Source: CAWEQO01 sp963811225 (GTDB lineage Bacteria; Chloroflexota; Anaerolineae; Anaerolineales; Anaerolineaceae). From it: DNA of 64,000 nt. Positions 28,428 through 37,012 of the stretch are shown piece after piece. The position numbers and the translations under genes are program-made. How positions within the stretch are numbered: the stretch's first letter is position 1; every line of letters starts with the position of its first letter. The notes under the pieces are model-generated. The model was not told where the DNA came from. It did not search any database and saw nothing but the letters and a program-made list of their open reading frames with translations. The stretch spans positions 186,001-250,000 of the forward strand of contig CAWEQO010000018.1 in the NCBI GenBank assembly GCA_963811225.1. The letters are read 5' to 3'.

Positions 28428-29021
28428 CTACAGCAAATACAGAACGGCAAACAAGACGAACCACACGGCCGTCACGTAATACCAGAACCAGGCGCTGACA
28501 TCGATCACGGTATGGCTCTTTTCCGTGAAATCACCGAGCCGAGCGCGCAGCAGGTTGAGCCCGAGCAGCACCACACCGGCCAAGACGTGCACGGCGTGGA
28601 AGCCAATCAAGGCCATGTACATGCCTCCAAAGGCGGCATCCAGCGGGCTCATCCCGGACTTTGAAAATTCAATCACTTGCAAGGCCACAAACATCAGGCC
28701 GAGCATCAGCGACCAGGTCAGGCCGTTCTGCATGGCGTCACGGCGGCCTCTCTTAATCGAGCGGGCGGCATACCCGGCGGCCGCCGCGCTGAGCAGCAAC
28801 ACCAGGGTGTTGATGATGGGCAGCCACAGGCGTTCGAGACCGGCCTGAGTGTATGAAGGGGTGACGCTGGCCTCGGCCCGCACGAAGAGATAGGACGATA
28901 CCAGCGTGCCAAACAGGATGGTCTCGCCGCCCAACAGCACCACCAGCGCCAATTTTGCAATGGATGCGGAGTTGCCGCGGTTCATCGGAGATCGAAAATC
29001 GTTCGAAGCGCTCTTCATCAT
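28428..29021 (-). CDS. Cytochrome c oxidase subunit III (copy 2)
   Basis: 197 residues with five helices. It shows LALVVLLGGETILFGTLVSSYLFVRAE, GMYMALIGFHAVHVLAGVVLLGLN and SAWFWYYVTAVWFVLFAVLYLL. The W-YY-TAVWFVLF end parallels the WHFVDIVW end of copy 1 but is diverged, and the conserved FEW is replaced by VIEFSKSG. Either it partners a different oxidase form or both chains take part. It sits directly after subunit I, in the place normally held by COX3. Confidence 0.88.
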   Translation of the reverse strand: MMKSASNDFRSPMNRGNSASIAKLALVVLLGGETILFGTLVSSYLFVRAEASVTPSYTQAGLERLWLPIINTLVLLLSAAAAGYAARSIKRGRRDAMQNGLTWSLMLGLMFVALQVIEFSKSGMSPLDAAFGGMYMALIGFHAVHVLAGVVLLGLNLLRARLGDFTEKSHTVIDVSAWFWYYVTAVWFVLFAVLYLL

Positions 29022-29024
29022 AGC

Positions 29025-30671
29025 TTAGCCCTCCACTTTCCAGTCGGCCATGGCCGGGTTTTTCTTGTCCCACAACGGGCGGCGGCCGCGCACCTCAGGG
29101 ACCTCCTCGAAGTTGTACTCGGGCGGCGGCGAAGTGGTCGCCCATTCAAGAGTGAAGCCGTCCCAGGGATCGTCGCCGGCGGTGGCAGGCCTGGCCAGGG
29201 AGCGGAAGAGGTTATAGATGAAGACGCTGACGGAAAGAGCGATGATAAATGCGCCGAATGTCTCCAGCAAGTTCCAAGTGTCCCAGCCCATGCCCGAGGC
29301 GTAAGTGTAAATGCGGCGCGGCATGCCCAGGATGCCCAGGATGTGCATCGGGAAGAACACCAGGTTCGCGCCGACGAACATCAGCCAGAAGTGCCACTTG
29401 CCGAGCGTCTCGCTGAGCATGCGACCGCTAAACTTGGGGAACCAGTAATAGATGCCGGCGAAGATCGAGAAGATCGCCCCGCCGAACAACACGTAATGGA
29501 TGTGCGAGACGACGTAGTAGCTGTCGGTCACCTGCCAGTCGACCGGCACGACCGCCAGATGGACGCCGTCCAGGCCGCCAATGGTGAACATGGCGATGAA
29601 GCCCAGAGCGAACAGCATCGGCGTCTTGAATTTCAGCTTACCGCCCCACATCGTACCCAGCCAGGCGAAGATTTTTACCCCCGTTGGTACGCCAATCAAG
29701 AAGCTGTCGGCCGAGAAGAACATCAGCGCAACCGCCGGCAGTCCGGTGGCGAACATGTGGTGCGCCCACACGGTGAAGCCCAGGATGCCGATGGCGATGC
29801 CGGACAGTACCACCACGGTGTAGCCAAACAGCGGCTGGCGTGAGAAGACCGGGATGATCTCGGAGATGATGCCAAAGGCCGGCAGGATCAAAATATACAC
29901 TTCGGGGTGGCCAAAGAACCAGAACAGGTGCTGCCACAGCAAGGCGTTGCCGCCCGCGGCCACGTTATAAAAGTGCGTGCCGACCAGCCGGTCGAGCAGC
30001 AGCAGTACCGAAGCGGTTGTCAGTGAGGGCAGCGAGAAGACGCCCAAGAAGGAGGTCACTACGGTCATCCAGACAAACACCGGCATACGCCCCAATGTCA
30101 TCCCCGGCGCTCGCAACTGCAAGGCCGTGACGATGAAGTTGATTGCGCCCAAAGTGGTAGCGATGGTCAGCAGCAGGATGCCAAGCGCCCAAAAATCCAT
30201 CCCGTGCGAGGGTGAGTAGAGCAGCTCGGTCAGCGGCGCATAGCTGAACCAGCCGTCGTTGGGCGCGCCGCCCGCAATGAAGCTGGAGTACATGAACAGC
30301 CCGCCGAACAGGAACACCCAGTAGCTCAAGGCGTTCAGCTTCGGGAAGGCCATATCGCGCGCCCCGATCATCAACGGAACCAGGTAGTTGCCCAGGCCGG
30401 TGCCGAGCGGCATGACCACCAGGAAGATCATGGTCGTGCCGTGCATGGTGAAGATCTCGTTGTAGACGGCGTTGGACAGGAATTTTGCGTTCGGTTGGGC
30501 CAGTTGGAGGCGTATCAGCAGCGCAAACACGCCGGCCACCAGGAAATAGACAGCAGCCGTCCCAATATACATCAGGCCAATGCGTTTGTGGTCGACCGTG
30601 GTCAACCATGACAGCAGCCCGGTGTAAGTCCTGGGAGATTCGTGGACGACTGGAAGGGTTTCAGTTCTCAT
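29025..30671 (-). CDS. ctaD: Cytochrome c oxidase subunit I
   Basis: 548 residues, 12 or more helices. Heme and copper ligands: GTTMIFLVVMPLGTG near helix II (with MHGTTM), WFFGHPEVYILILPAFG (CuB His and the Tyr crosslink, with the E of GHPEVY typical of A1-type oxidases), VWAHHMFATG and VSHIHYVLFGG for the heme a and a3 histidines. It reduces oxygen to water with proton pumping. It is preceded by subunit II in the operon and starts with MRTETL at 30671. Confidence 0.97.
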   Translation of the reverse strand: MRTETLPVVHESPRTYTGLLSWLTTVDHKRIGLMYIGTAAVYFLVAGVFALLIRLQLAQPNAKFLSNAVYNEIFTMHGTTMIFLVVMPLGTGLGNYLVPLMIGARDMAFPKLNALSYWVFLFGGLFMYSSFIAGGAPNDGWFSYAPLTELLYSPSHGMDFWALGILLLTIATTLGAINFIVTALQLRAPGMTLGRMPVFVWMTVVTSFLGVFSLPSLTTASVLLLLDRLVGTHFYNVAAGGNALLWQHLFWFFGHPEVYILILPAFGIISEIIPVFSRQPLFGYTVVVLSGIAIGILGFTVWAHHMFATGLPAVALMFFSADSFLIGVPTGVKIFAWLGTMWGGKLKFKTPMLFALGFIAMFTIGGLDGVHLAVVPVDWQVTDSYYVVSHIHYVLFGGAIFSIFAGIYYWFPKFSGRMLSETLGKWHFWLMFVGANLVFFPMHILGILGMPRRIYTYASGMGWDTWNLLETFGAFIIALSVSVFIYNLFRSLARPATAGDDPWDGFTLEWATTSPPPEYNFEEVPEVRGRRPLWDKKNPAMADWKVEG

Positions 30672-30684
30672 AAGGTATCCCCAT

Positions 30685-31821
30685 TCATTTCAGTTTCGTC
30701 AAATAGCTCATTAAGGTATCGATTTGGTCTTGCGAGAGATTCACCTTCATATCGTTCCCCGGCTTCATCTCATCATCGGCGTGCAGCCAGTTGCGCAAGT
30801 TCGCCTCGGTCAGATCGTAAGTGGCCCCGGCAAACGTCGAGCGTGACATCAGGTGGGTCAGGTTGGGTCCCACGGAATAGCCGGGAGGCGCATCCGGGTC
30901 GTAAACGCTCGGCCCGCCAACCGAATTGATGGTGCCGTTAGCATTCGTCCCTTGCGGGTGATCGCTGCCGGAGCGCCCCGCTTCGAGCTGGCTATTCTTA
31001 ATCACGCCGGTACGGGTGGCCGAGTAGTTGTTGTCCAGGGTGTGGCAGGTGCTGCAAACGCCCTGGGTGACCAATGTGTAGGCCTGCTGCTCCTGATCGG
31101 TCTGGGGCTGGTAGGCCGGCTGCTGCTGGTTCTGCACCCAGGCATCGTAATCGGCCTGAGATTCAACCACCACTTTAATGCGCATGTTGGCGTGGTTGGC
31201 GCCGCAAAACTCGGCGCAGTGACCGTGGAAGTCGCCCGCAGTATCGGCGTTAAACCAGAGCTGGTTGGTTTGGCCGGGGATAGCGTCCACCTTATGCGAC
31301 AGCTGCGGCACCCAGAAGCTGTGGATCACATCGGCTGAGGTGATATCTAAATGTACGTTAGCGCCCACCGGCACGTGCAGCTCGTTGGCGGTAATGAAAC
31401 CCTGATCGGGATAGTCGAACTCCCACCACCACTGGTGGCCCACCACGGTCACGTTCACATCGTTTGCCAGGGCCCTGGGTGCGGCGATGGCGCTGATCGT
31501 GCGGATCGTCAGGAAGAATAGCGTCCCCACTAACAAGATAGGGACGGCTGTCCAGATGATTTCGAGCTTGCTGTTGCCGTAAATCTGACGCGGCTCCTGC
31601 AGATCATCGGAGCGGCTGCGGAAGCGGACGACGTTGTAAAGCAGCACGCCGATCACCAGGAGGAAGACGGCCAGCGCCATATAAAGGACGATATTGTACA
31701 GCTGCGCTTCGCTGCCGGAGACCATCGAATCGGGCTGCATAAAGGTTGGCGAGCCCACGCAGCCGGCCAGGGCGGAGCTTAGCAAGAGTATTAAGATCGG
31801 AAAAAACTTGTTTTTATGCAT
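30685..31821 (-). CDS. ctaC: Cytochrome c oxidase subunit II with fused cytochrome c domain (caa3)
   Basis: 378 residues. The lipobox signal ends in LAGC. Two membrane helices (YNIVLYMALAVFLLVIGVLLYNVV and IIWTAVPILLVGTLFFLTI) come first. The CuA domain follows with VVGHQWWWEFDYP, VIHSFWVPQL and the CuA set HGHCAEFCGANHANM. The last 120 residues are a cytochrome c domain with CSTCH and an axial Met in EMKPGNDM. The fusion makes this a caa3 oxidase that accepts electrons directly from cytochrome c or a blue copper protein. It is the first gene of the operon. Confidence 0.97.
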   Translation of the reverse strand: MHKNKFFPILILLLSSALAGCVGSPTFMQPDSMVSGSEAQLYNIVLYMALAVFLLVIGVLLYNVVRFRSRSDDLQEPRQIYGNSKLEIIWTAVPILLVGTLFFLTIRTISAIAAPRALANDVNVTVVGHQWWWEFDYPDQGFITANELHVPVGANVHLDITSADVIHSFWVPQLSHKVDAIPGQTNQLWFNADTAGDFHGHCAEFCGANHANMRIKVVVESQADYDAWVQNQQQPAYQPQTDQEQQAYTLVTQGVCSTCHTLDNNYSATRTGVIKNSQLEAGRSGSDHPQGTNANGTINSVGGPSVYDPDAPPGYSVGPNLTHLMSRSTFAGATYDLTEANLRNWLHADDEMKPGNDMKVNLSQDQIDTLMSYLTKLK

Positions 31822-31862
31822 ACAGTCCTCGGTCGGGCAAGCGGATACTTGTCCGGATAGTG

Positions 31863-31883
31863 TTTCCTTAAGATTTAAGGAAA
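31863..31883. promoter_or_regulatory. 9-bp inverted repeat upstream of the oxidase operon
   Basis: TTTCCTTAA-GAT-TTAAGGAAA lies 42 bases before the subunit II start. Its short AT-rich dyad looks like a regulator site, perhaps for the nearby OmpR-type regulator, but no second copy was seen. Confidence 0.4.
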
Positions 31884-31958
31884 ACAGGCCGAGGTGTCCT
31901 TAGATGGGCATACAATCGAGTTAAGCGTTGGTTAAGGAGAAAGGAAATCGGTAGAACC

Positions 31959-32016
31959 GGGCATTAACAGCAGCCCCGCTGCGATTGCAATCGCAGCGGG
32001 GCTGCTGTTAATGCCC
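31959..32016. repeat. 58-bp perfect palindrome
   Basis: Halves 31959-31987 and 31988-32016 are exact reverse complements meeting at TTGCAA. It ends four bases beyond the stop codon of the kinase gene (minus strand, 32021). Confidence 0.85.
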
Positions 32017-32020
32017 TAAT

Positions 32021-33002
32021 TTAAATTCGTGCGAACGAGTCGATCAAACTGCGGCGGATTTCCGGCGTGACCTGGATCTCGCCCTGCTCCATCCCCAAGA
32101 TCACTGCGCCGATCACCGGCGGTGCGGTCAGCGGCTTGAGCCGGGCGCCAGGGGCCAGCGACAGGATGGTCTCGCGCAGGGGCTCAATCAACGCCGCGCC
32201 CGCCTTGAACATCGAGCCGATCAAGATCACGTCGAATTCCAGCTCTTCGAAAGCCAGCTGACGGATGACCGCCTTGGCCAGCTCACCCAGCTCGCAGCCC
32301 GCCCAGCGCACCAGCCCACACGCCACCGCATCGCCCTCGGCGGCCGCCTGGAAGACCAGGGGTGCAGCCGAAGCGTGGATGGTATAACGCTCTTGGGTGA
32401 TGCCCTCGACCAGGTCTTCCAGATCTTTGGCTCCCACCAGATCGATCAAAGCCGGGCTGAGGGCGGTGGCCGGGCCGCGCCGTGTCCACTCATGCGAGAC
32501 ACTCTGCACCGCTCGGACGATCAGCTCAGCGCCGCCAGCGCCCTCCCCCATCCAGAAGCCGTGACCGGTTACCATGCCTTCGCGCCTGTGCTCACGGTCC
32601 CAGCCGCGGCAGTTGCAGCCGGAGCCGGACACGATCGCCAGTCCCCAGCCCGCTTCCGAGCCCGCCAGCAGCCCCAGGATCGTGTCGTTGACCGCATCAA
32701 GCGGCGCAGCAATTCCGGCTGTGCGCAAGGATTCGAGCGTCTCCGCTTTTTCGGAAGCCCAGTCCAGGCCCGAGACGCCAAACCCGGCTCCGGAGATTTG
32801 CTCGGGGCGGATTCCGGCAGCGGTATAGGCTTGGGCGCAGGCCGTAGACACAGCCCGGATCAGGCCGTCATAGCCGACGACCTCGTGATTGCCCGCCCCT
32901 GCCTCGCCGAAGCCAACGGCATGGCCGTCTTGATCGGTGATCAAGACGTGGGTTTTCGAGCTGCCGATGTCGCCGCCTAAGATAGTATTGTGGATTGGTC
33001 AT
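32021..33002 (-). CDS. BadF/BadG/BcrA/BcrD-type ATPase, probably N-acetylglucosamine/sugar kinase, frameshifted
   Basis: About 326 residues when restored. ASKHA fold: the phosphate-1 loop GGDIGSSKTHVLITDQ, GFGVSGLDW, VNDTILGLLAGSEAGWGLAIVSGSGCNCRGW (phosphate-2 loop) and GHGFWMGEGAGGAELI. The eukaryotic-type GlcNAc kinases share this layout. The ATG at 33002 gives MTNPQYYL; an extra A on the minus strand near 32976-32980 then breaks the frame before GGDIGSS. Coupling to the GH4 gene upstream (14 bases) suggests phosphorylation of a released sugar. Confidence 0.82.
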
Positions 33003-33015
33003 GAGAGCAGCCGTG

Positions 33016-34314
33016 TCAATCTTTGAAAAACTGCGCCAGGTAAGGCCGGTTAACTTCGAGCAGGTCATCCATAACCGCCTGGATCTGTTCCGCTTGTGGA
33101 CCGAGCGGGTGCGCCAGCAGGGCTTGATACAGGGCATCGCGGTCGCCGTGCACGGCCGCCTCGACCGTCAGCAGCTCGTAGGCTTTCACCTGCGCCAGGA
33201 GTCCAAAGCAGGCCGGCGGGAGCGGCTCGGCAGGCAGCGGGTGGACTCCGGCATTGTCGACCCGGCAGGGCATCTCCAGCACCCAGTCGGCCGGCCAGCC
33301 AGGGACCGCGCCATTCTGACGCGTGTTGACCACGTGCATCTCACCCAGATCGTTATAGTGGGCGGCGAGCAGTTGGGTGGCGACGGTCGAATAATATGCG
33401 CCGCCGCGCTTCATCAGGTCGTCGGGCGGCTCGCACAGGTCCGGATCGCCATACTCGCGCAGCAAATCCTGCTCGACCTCGATCACCTCTTCGGCGCGCG
33501 AAGGCGGCCAGTTCTGCTGGGCCTGCAGCTTATGAGCCGTGTGGTAGTAGTACTGAAGGTAATAATTGGGGATCATGCCCAGCGATTCGATCAGCTCCGG
33601 TGGCCACTCCGGCTCCTCTTCGGCGCGCAAGCGCTCCAGCGCAGCCGAGAGCGTCTGCGGCCAAACGTCTTCGCCGTCGACCGTCAGGCCGCGGTGCCAG
33701 GAAAGGTGGTTGAGGCCCAGGGTGTCCAGTTCGGCGCGCGCAGGGGCAATGGTTTCGCCCTGTTTCTCAGACAGCGCCTCTAACATGCCCATCTTGGTCG
33801 TGATCGGCGCATTGCACAGGCCCACTGCGGGCACGTCCGGCGCATAGCGAAAGAGCGCCTCGGTGACCAGCCCGGCCGGGTTGGTGAAATTGACCAGCAT
33901 CGCGCCCGGAGCCGCCTCGCGCATGTCGGCTGCTAGGCGCAACACCACCGGGATGGTGCGCAGCGCCTTGGCCATGCCGCCAACTCCGGTGGTCTCCTGC
34001 CCGATCAAACCGTGGCGCTTGCCCAGGTACTCGTCCTCGCGGCGGGCCTGCATCTGCCCTACCCGCAGTTGGGTGGTGACGTAAGCCGCGCCGCTGACCG
34101 CCTCACGCTGATCGGTGGTCAGCACGACCTTGAAGGGCCGGCCTTTGTTCTCCGCCATTCGCAGCGCAAAACCGCCGATGATGGCCAGGCGTTCCTCGTC
34201 GATATCCATCAGCCAGAGCTCCTCCAGGGGGAACTGCTCCAGTCGCGCCAGAAAACCGTTTACCAGCTCGGGCGTGTAGGTGGAACCACCCCCGATGACC
34301 GCCACTTTTAGCAT
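33016..34314 (-). CDS. Glycoside hydrolase family 4 (6-phospho-glucosidase type)
   Basis: 432 residues. NAD-binding start KVAVIGGGSTYTPELVNGFL, then MDIDEERL, NFTNPAGLVTEAL, the metal-binding GLCNAPI cysteine motif, LGLNHLSWHRG with the second metal ligand, and NTRQNGAVPGWPADWVLEMP. GH4 enzymes cleave glycosides by an NAD+ and Mn2+ dependent redox-elimination mechanism. The substrate, phosphorylated or not and alpha or beta, cannot be read from this alone. AGGAGATC lies before the ATG. It leads a two-gene unit with the BadF-type kinase. Confidence 0.94.
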   Translation of the reverse strand: MLKVAVIGGGSTYTPELVNGFLARLEQFPLEELWLMDIDEERLAIIGGFALRMAENKGRPFKVVLTTDQREAVSGAAYVTTQLRVGQMQARREDEYLGKRHGLIGQETTGVGGMAKALRTIPVVLRLAADMREAAPGAMLVNFTNPAGLVTEALFRYAPDVPAVGLCNAPITTKMGMLEALSEKQGETIAPARAELDTLGLNHLSWHRGLTVDGEDVWPQTLSAALERLRAEEEPEWPPELIESLGMIPNYYLQYYYHTAHKLQAQQNWPPSRAEEVIEVEQDLLREYGDPDLCEPPDDLMKRGGAYYSTVATQLLAAHYNDLGEMHVVNTRQNGAVPGWPADWVLEMPCRVDNAGVHPLPAEPLPPACFGLLAQVKAYELLTVEAAVHGDRDALYQALLAHPLGPQAEQIQAVMDDLLEVNRPYLAQFFKD

Positions 34315-34411
34315 AGGATCTCCTTTTCCAGTTCAGGAATTAGCGCCGGGTACAATCGAGCCAATCAAGTTTTGGATCACTGCGGTTCTAAAACGGATTC
34401 TACCATTTTTC

Positions 34412-35680
34412 TCAATGCGCCTGTTCTTGCAGGTGTAGAGCCGCACCGGCTGCCTTTACAGCCGGCCGCGCCATCCACCCTCGCATCAGCCACAGGCACA
34501 GCAGGGCCAACAAGGGCGCCGGGTAATACAGGGAAATGTGCTCTTCATTGCCGGTTAGCGTCACCAGGAACAGGGCCCACTGCCCCACCAGCAAGACCAG
34601 CAGTCCAAGGCCGGTAACCCACGGCGCGCTGCCTGGCCGGCGCTCCGCCACCATCCGGAACAGCAAGAAAAACGCCGGCAGCAGCACCACGTAGTGCGGC
34701 GTGGCGGTGCGGGTCGCCACCAGGTTGGTGAACACCAGAGTCAGCAGCGCCGCCCAGACAAAGTGGCGCGCATCCCGGCCCCAGGCCCGCGCCCACTCGA
34801 ACAGCAGGTAGCCGACCAGGGCAGCGTGCAGCAGGATCGAAGCAGGCAGCTCGCCGCCAGGCAGCATCCGGGCCGTTTCCACCGCCAGGGAGCCGATCCG
34901 CCCGGTGTAACTCGGGTATTCTCGCAGCTGGGCCAGGAACTGCAGCGGCCAGGATGGCAGCGCCGCCAGCGAAACCAGCCCCAGCACGCTCAGGCTGATC
35001 AGGGCGCTCCAGATTAGGCGGTAGCGCCGGGCAGAGAATGCCCACAACAAAGCGAACGGCAGGATCAAGAAGCTCATTTGGGGCTTGGCAGTGGAGAGCG
35101 CCAGCAGGATCCCGGCGGGCAGGTCGTGGCCCTCCCGGATCAAAAGCAAGGCCAGCAGGATCAACAGCGCATTCACCCCGGCGAACTGCCCAAGGATGAT
35201 GGTGCGCAGGCCCGGGTACCAGAACAAAGCAAACAAGATCACCCCTGCCGGCCCAATCCGGCCCACCCGCCAGCCGCTGAGGCGCAGGCTGACTATGGCT
35301 GCGGCAATCAAACAGACTTCCAGCAAGGTCATCCAGGCCGCACGCGCCAGGGTGTAGTCCAGCAGCCCAAACGGCCCGAAGAACAGCATCGAGTTCAGCG
35401 GGTAGACGAAGTGGGCAATGTCTTCACCCTTTTCGGGCTGAGCCGGGCGACCGTAGATCATCTCCTGACTCGCGAGGCTGACCTGGGGATCGTAGGGGCT
35501 GATCCCCTGGGTGACCCAATAATGCGCGCCCATCCAGCGCGCCAGGAAGTCATTGCCGCCCGGGTTCGCCTGGGCAAAGCGCAGATTCATCATCGTCAGC
35601 GCCGCCAGCACAGCCAGCGTGAGCGCGCTCAAGATCAGGATCAGAGATGATTTTCGGCGGGGAGCGCGATTCAAGTCCAT
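34412..35680 (-). CDS. GT87/DUF2029-type membrane glycosyltransferase-like protein
   Basis: 422 residues and about ten membrane segments. An early external loop reads GGNDFLARWMGAHYWVTQGISPYDP, the D-x-x-R-W and PYDP pattern of polyprenol-phosphate-mannose dependent GT-C enzymes (family GT87). FVYPLNSMLFFGPFGLLDY and LALSTAKPQMSFLILPFALLWAF fit as well, the latter with the conserved KPQ. It would add a sugar to a cell-envelope acceptor on the outer face. The start at 35680 has GAGGAG upstream. It is an isolated gene and the acceptor is unknown. Confidence 0.8.
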   Translation of the reverse strand: MDLNRAPRRKSSLILILSALTLAVLAALTMMNLRFAQANPGGNDFLARWMGAHYWVTQGISPYDPQVSLASQEMIYGRPAQPEKGEDIAHFVYPLNSMLFFGPFGLLDYTLARAAWMTLLEVCLIAAAIVSLRLSGWRVGRIGPAGVILFALFWYPGLRTIILGQFAGVNALLILLALLLIREGHDLPAGILLALSTAKPQMSFLILPFALLWAFSARRYRLIWSALISLSVLGLVSLAALPSWPLQFLAQLREYPSYTGRIGSLAVETARMLPGGELPASILLHAALVGYLLFEWARAWGRDARHFVWAALLTLVFTNLVATRTATPHYVVLLPAFFLLFRMVAERRPGSAPWVTGLGLLVLLVGQWALFLVTLTGNEEHISLYYPAPLLALLCLWLMRGWMARPAVKAAGAALHLQEQAH

Positions 35681-35820
35681 TCTAGAGACTCCTCTTGTTG
35701 GCCCGATCTGTGCGGTGGAATGTGGTTCCAAGGTGCGTTCCACCGGGTCTCATCGTTTTGGGTGGCGCATATCGATAACCGGCTGCTTCTGGAAACATGC
35801 TTGGATTGTTTACCGGGCTG

Positions 35821-36333
35821 CTACCATTTTTCCCAATGCACCATGTCGTCCAGAGGCTGGCGGCCGCCCTTCTTGGGTGAGCCGGTCAAGGCCTCTTCAT
35901 TTTCCGGGTAGCCGAAGGAAAGCGCCACGTGTACCTCGTAATCCTCCGGGAAACCGAGCAGGCGGCGAGCTTCTTCCGGCTCATAAATCGTCGCCGGGAC
36001 GGAGCCGATGCCCAAATCCCAACCGGCCAGCTGCATGTAAGCTGCCGCCTGCCCGGCGTCAAAGGGGATGCTGAAGCGCTGCGACGGGTCGGGCGTTAGG
36101 ATGAAGACTCCCAGCGCCGCCCCGGCCAGGTGACCGGCATAAGTGCCGGTCTGTGAGAGCTTTTGAAGCAGATCTTTATCCTGCACAGCAATGAACTGCC
36201 AGGGCTGGGTGTTCTTTGCGGATTGTGCCCGCCGCCCGGCGTTCAAAATTGTATGAATAGCATCTTCCGGCAGGGGCCGGTCTTGGAACTTGCGCACAGC
36301 CCGCTTCGTCCGGATGGCATCTTGTACGTTCAT
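35821..36333 (-). CDS. Nitroreductase-family FMN oxidoreductase
   Basis: 170 residues, the compact nitroreductase fold. N-terminal IRTKRAVRKFQDRPLPEDAIHTILNAGRRAQSAKNTQPW carries the FMN phosphate-binding R-x-VR-F and S..N.QPW motifs. GWDLGIGSVPATIYEPEEARRLLGFPEDYEVHVALSFGYP completes the fold. NAD(P)H-dependent reductase; the substrate is not predictable. The start at 36333 has GGAGGG upstream. Monocistronic. Confidence 0.92.
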   Translation of the reverse strand: MNVQDAIRTKRAVRKFQDRPLPEDAIHTILNAGRRAQSAKNTQPWQFIAVQDKDLLQKLSQTGTYAGHLAGAALGVFILTPDPSQRFSIPFDAGQAAAYMQLAGWDLGIGSVPATIYEPEEARRLLGFPEDYEVHVALSFGYPENEEALTGSPKKGGRQPLDDMVHWEKW

Positions 36334-36379
36334 TTTATATCCCTCCTGTTCAAACCATTGTGAATGTTCTTCATTGTAA

Positions 36380-36452
36380 CTTAATTCGTAACGGATCAGG
36401 CGGTCGTCAAGAATTACACATTTGACGACCGGCTGATCCGTTACGAATTAAG
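36380..36452. repeat. 31-bp hairpin, one mismatch
   Basis: Arms 36380-36410 and 36422-36452 with an 11-base loop. It sits 47 bases upstream of the nitroreductase start, reading on the minus strand. Confidence 0.8.
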
Positions 36453-36596
36453 GTAACTGCTCAGTTATGGATGCCTCACACCTTCTCGGACCCTGACACC
36501 TCGTGGCGGGTGCTTCGGTTTTCGGTTCTATTCGCTGCTTGGCTGGCAAATCAAGCCCGGTAAACCAATTAATTTAGGCAACTGCTCTGGCAGATC

Positions 36597-36703
36597 ACGT
36601 AGCCCCAGGCATCCCTGTCTGAGGTAACTGGCCGAAAAACTCCTCCAGCGGGGATATATAGCTAACGCTGGCTACCCCAGGTAGGGATGCCTGGGGCTAC
36701 GTG
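36597..36703. repeat. 21-bp perfect inverted repeat, wide spacing
   Basis: CACGTAGCCCCAGGCATCCC begins the left arm (36597-36617); the right arm is 36683-36703. The 65-base interior contains a GGGG...CCCC sub-hairpin (36649-36679). Confidence 0.75.
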
Positions 36704-36754
36704 GCGACGCGGCGAGTGGCTGAATGCCCGCTAACCCCTCAAAAACCAGCCAAG

Positions 36755-36805
36755 TTTAGTTCCTTAGTTCCCCAACTCTACACCCTGGGGAACTAAGGAA
36801 CTAAA
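36755..36805. repeat. 20-bp perfect hairpin
   Basis: Arms 36755-36774 and 36786-36805 with an 11-base loop. Direct sub-repeats AGTTCCTTAGTTCC occur within the arm. Confidence 0.8.
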
Positions 36806-37012
36806 TCCAACAGCCCTGATAAATTTTGACAAGTCGTGGCCGGGTTGTTCTTCACCAGCATGTCGGCGCTGCTGTTCTTATAGTTGTTTGGGATCAAGGT
36901 GTTTGGGTAAAAACAGCGAGCAGAGAATGGAGAACGGAGAAAAGTCAAAGCATAATCCGCTGGTGGCGCAGAAATAAACCAATAAGCGCAAATAAAAAGG
37001 AATTCCCTGTTT

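Larger units (their letters stand above)
36334..37012. other. Intergenic region (679 bases) with three hairpins
   Basis: No gene is supported here. It holds three unrelated long inverted repeats in a row (36380-36452, 36597-36703, 36755-36805). It also has loose direct repeats of the type GGTAACTGCTC/GGCAACTGCTC near 36453 and 36577, and GGTAACTGGCC near 36623. It may be a decayed gene or a landing place for repeats. Confidence 0.6.

Noticed and set aside
32868..33137. Minus-strand 89-residue ORF between the GH4 and kinase genes
   Set aside because: It contains the true kinase start MTNPQYYL but then runs into the wrong frame because of the single-base insertion near 32978.
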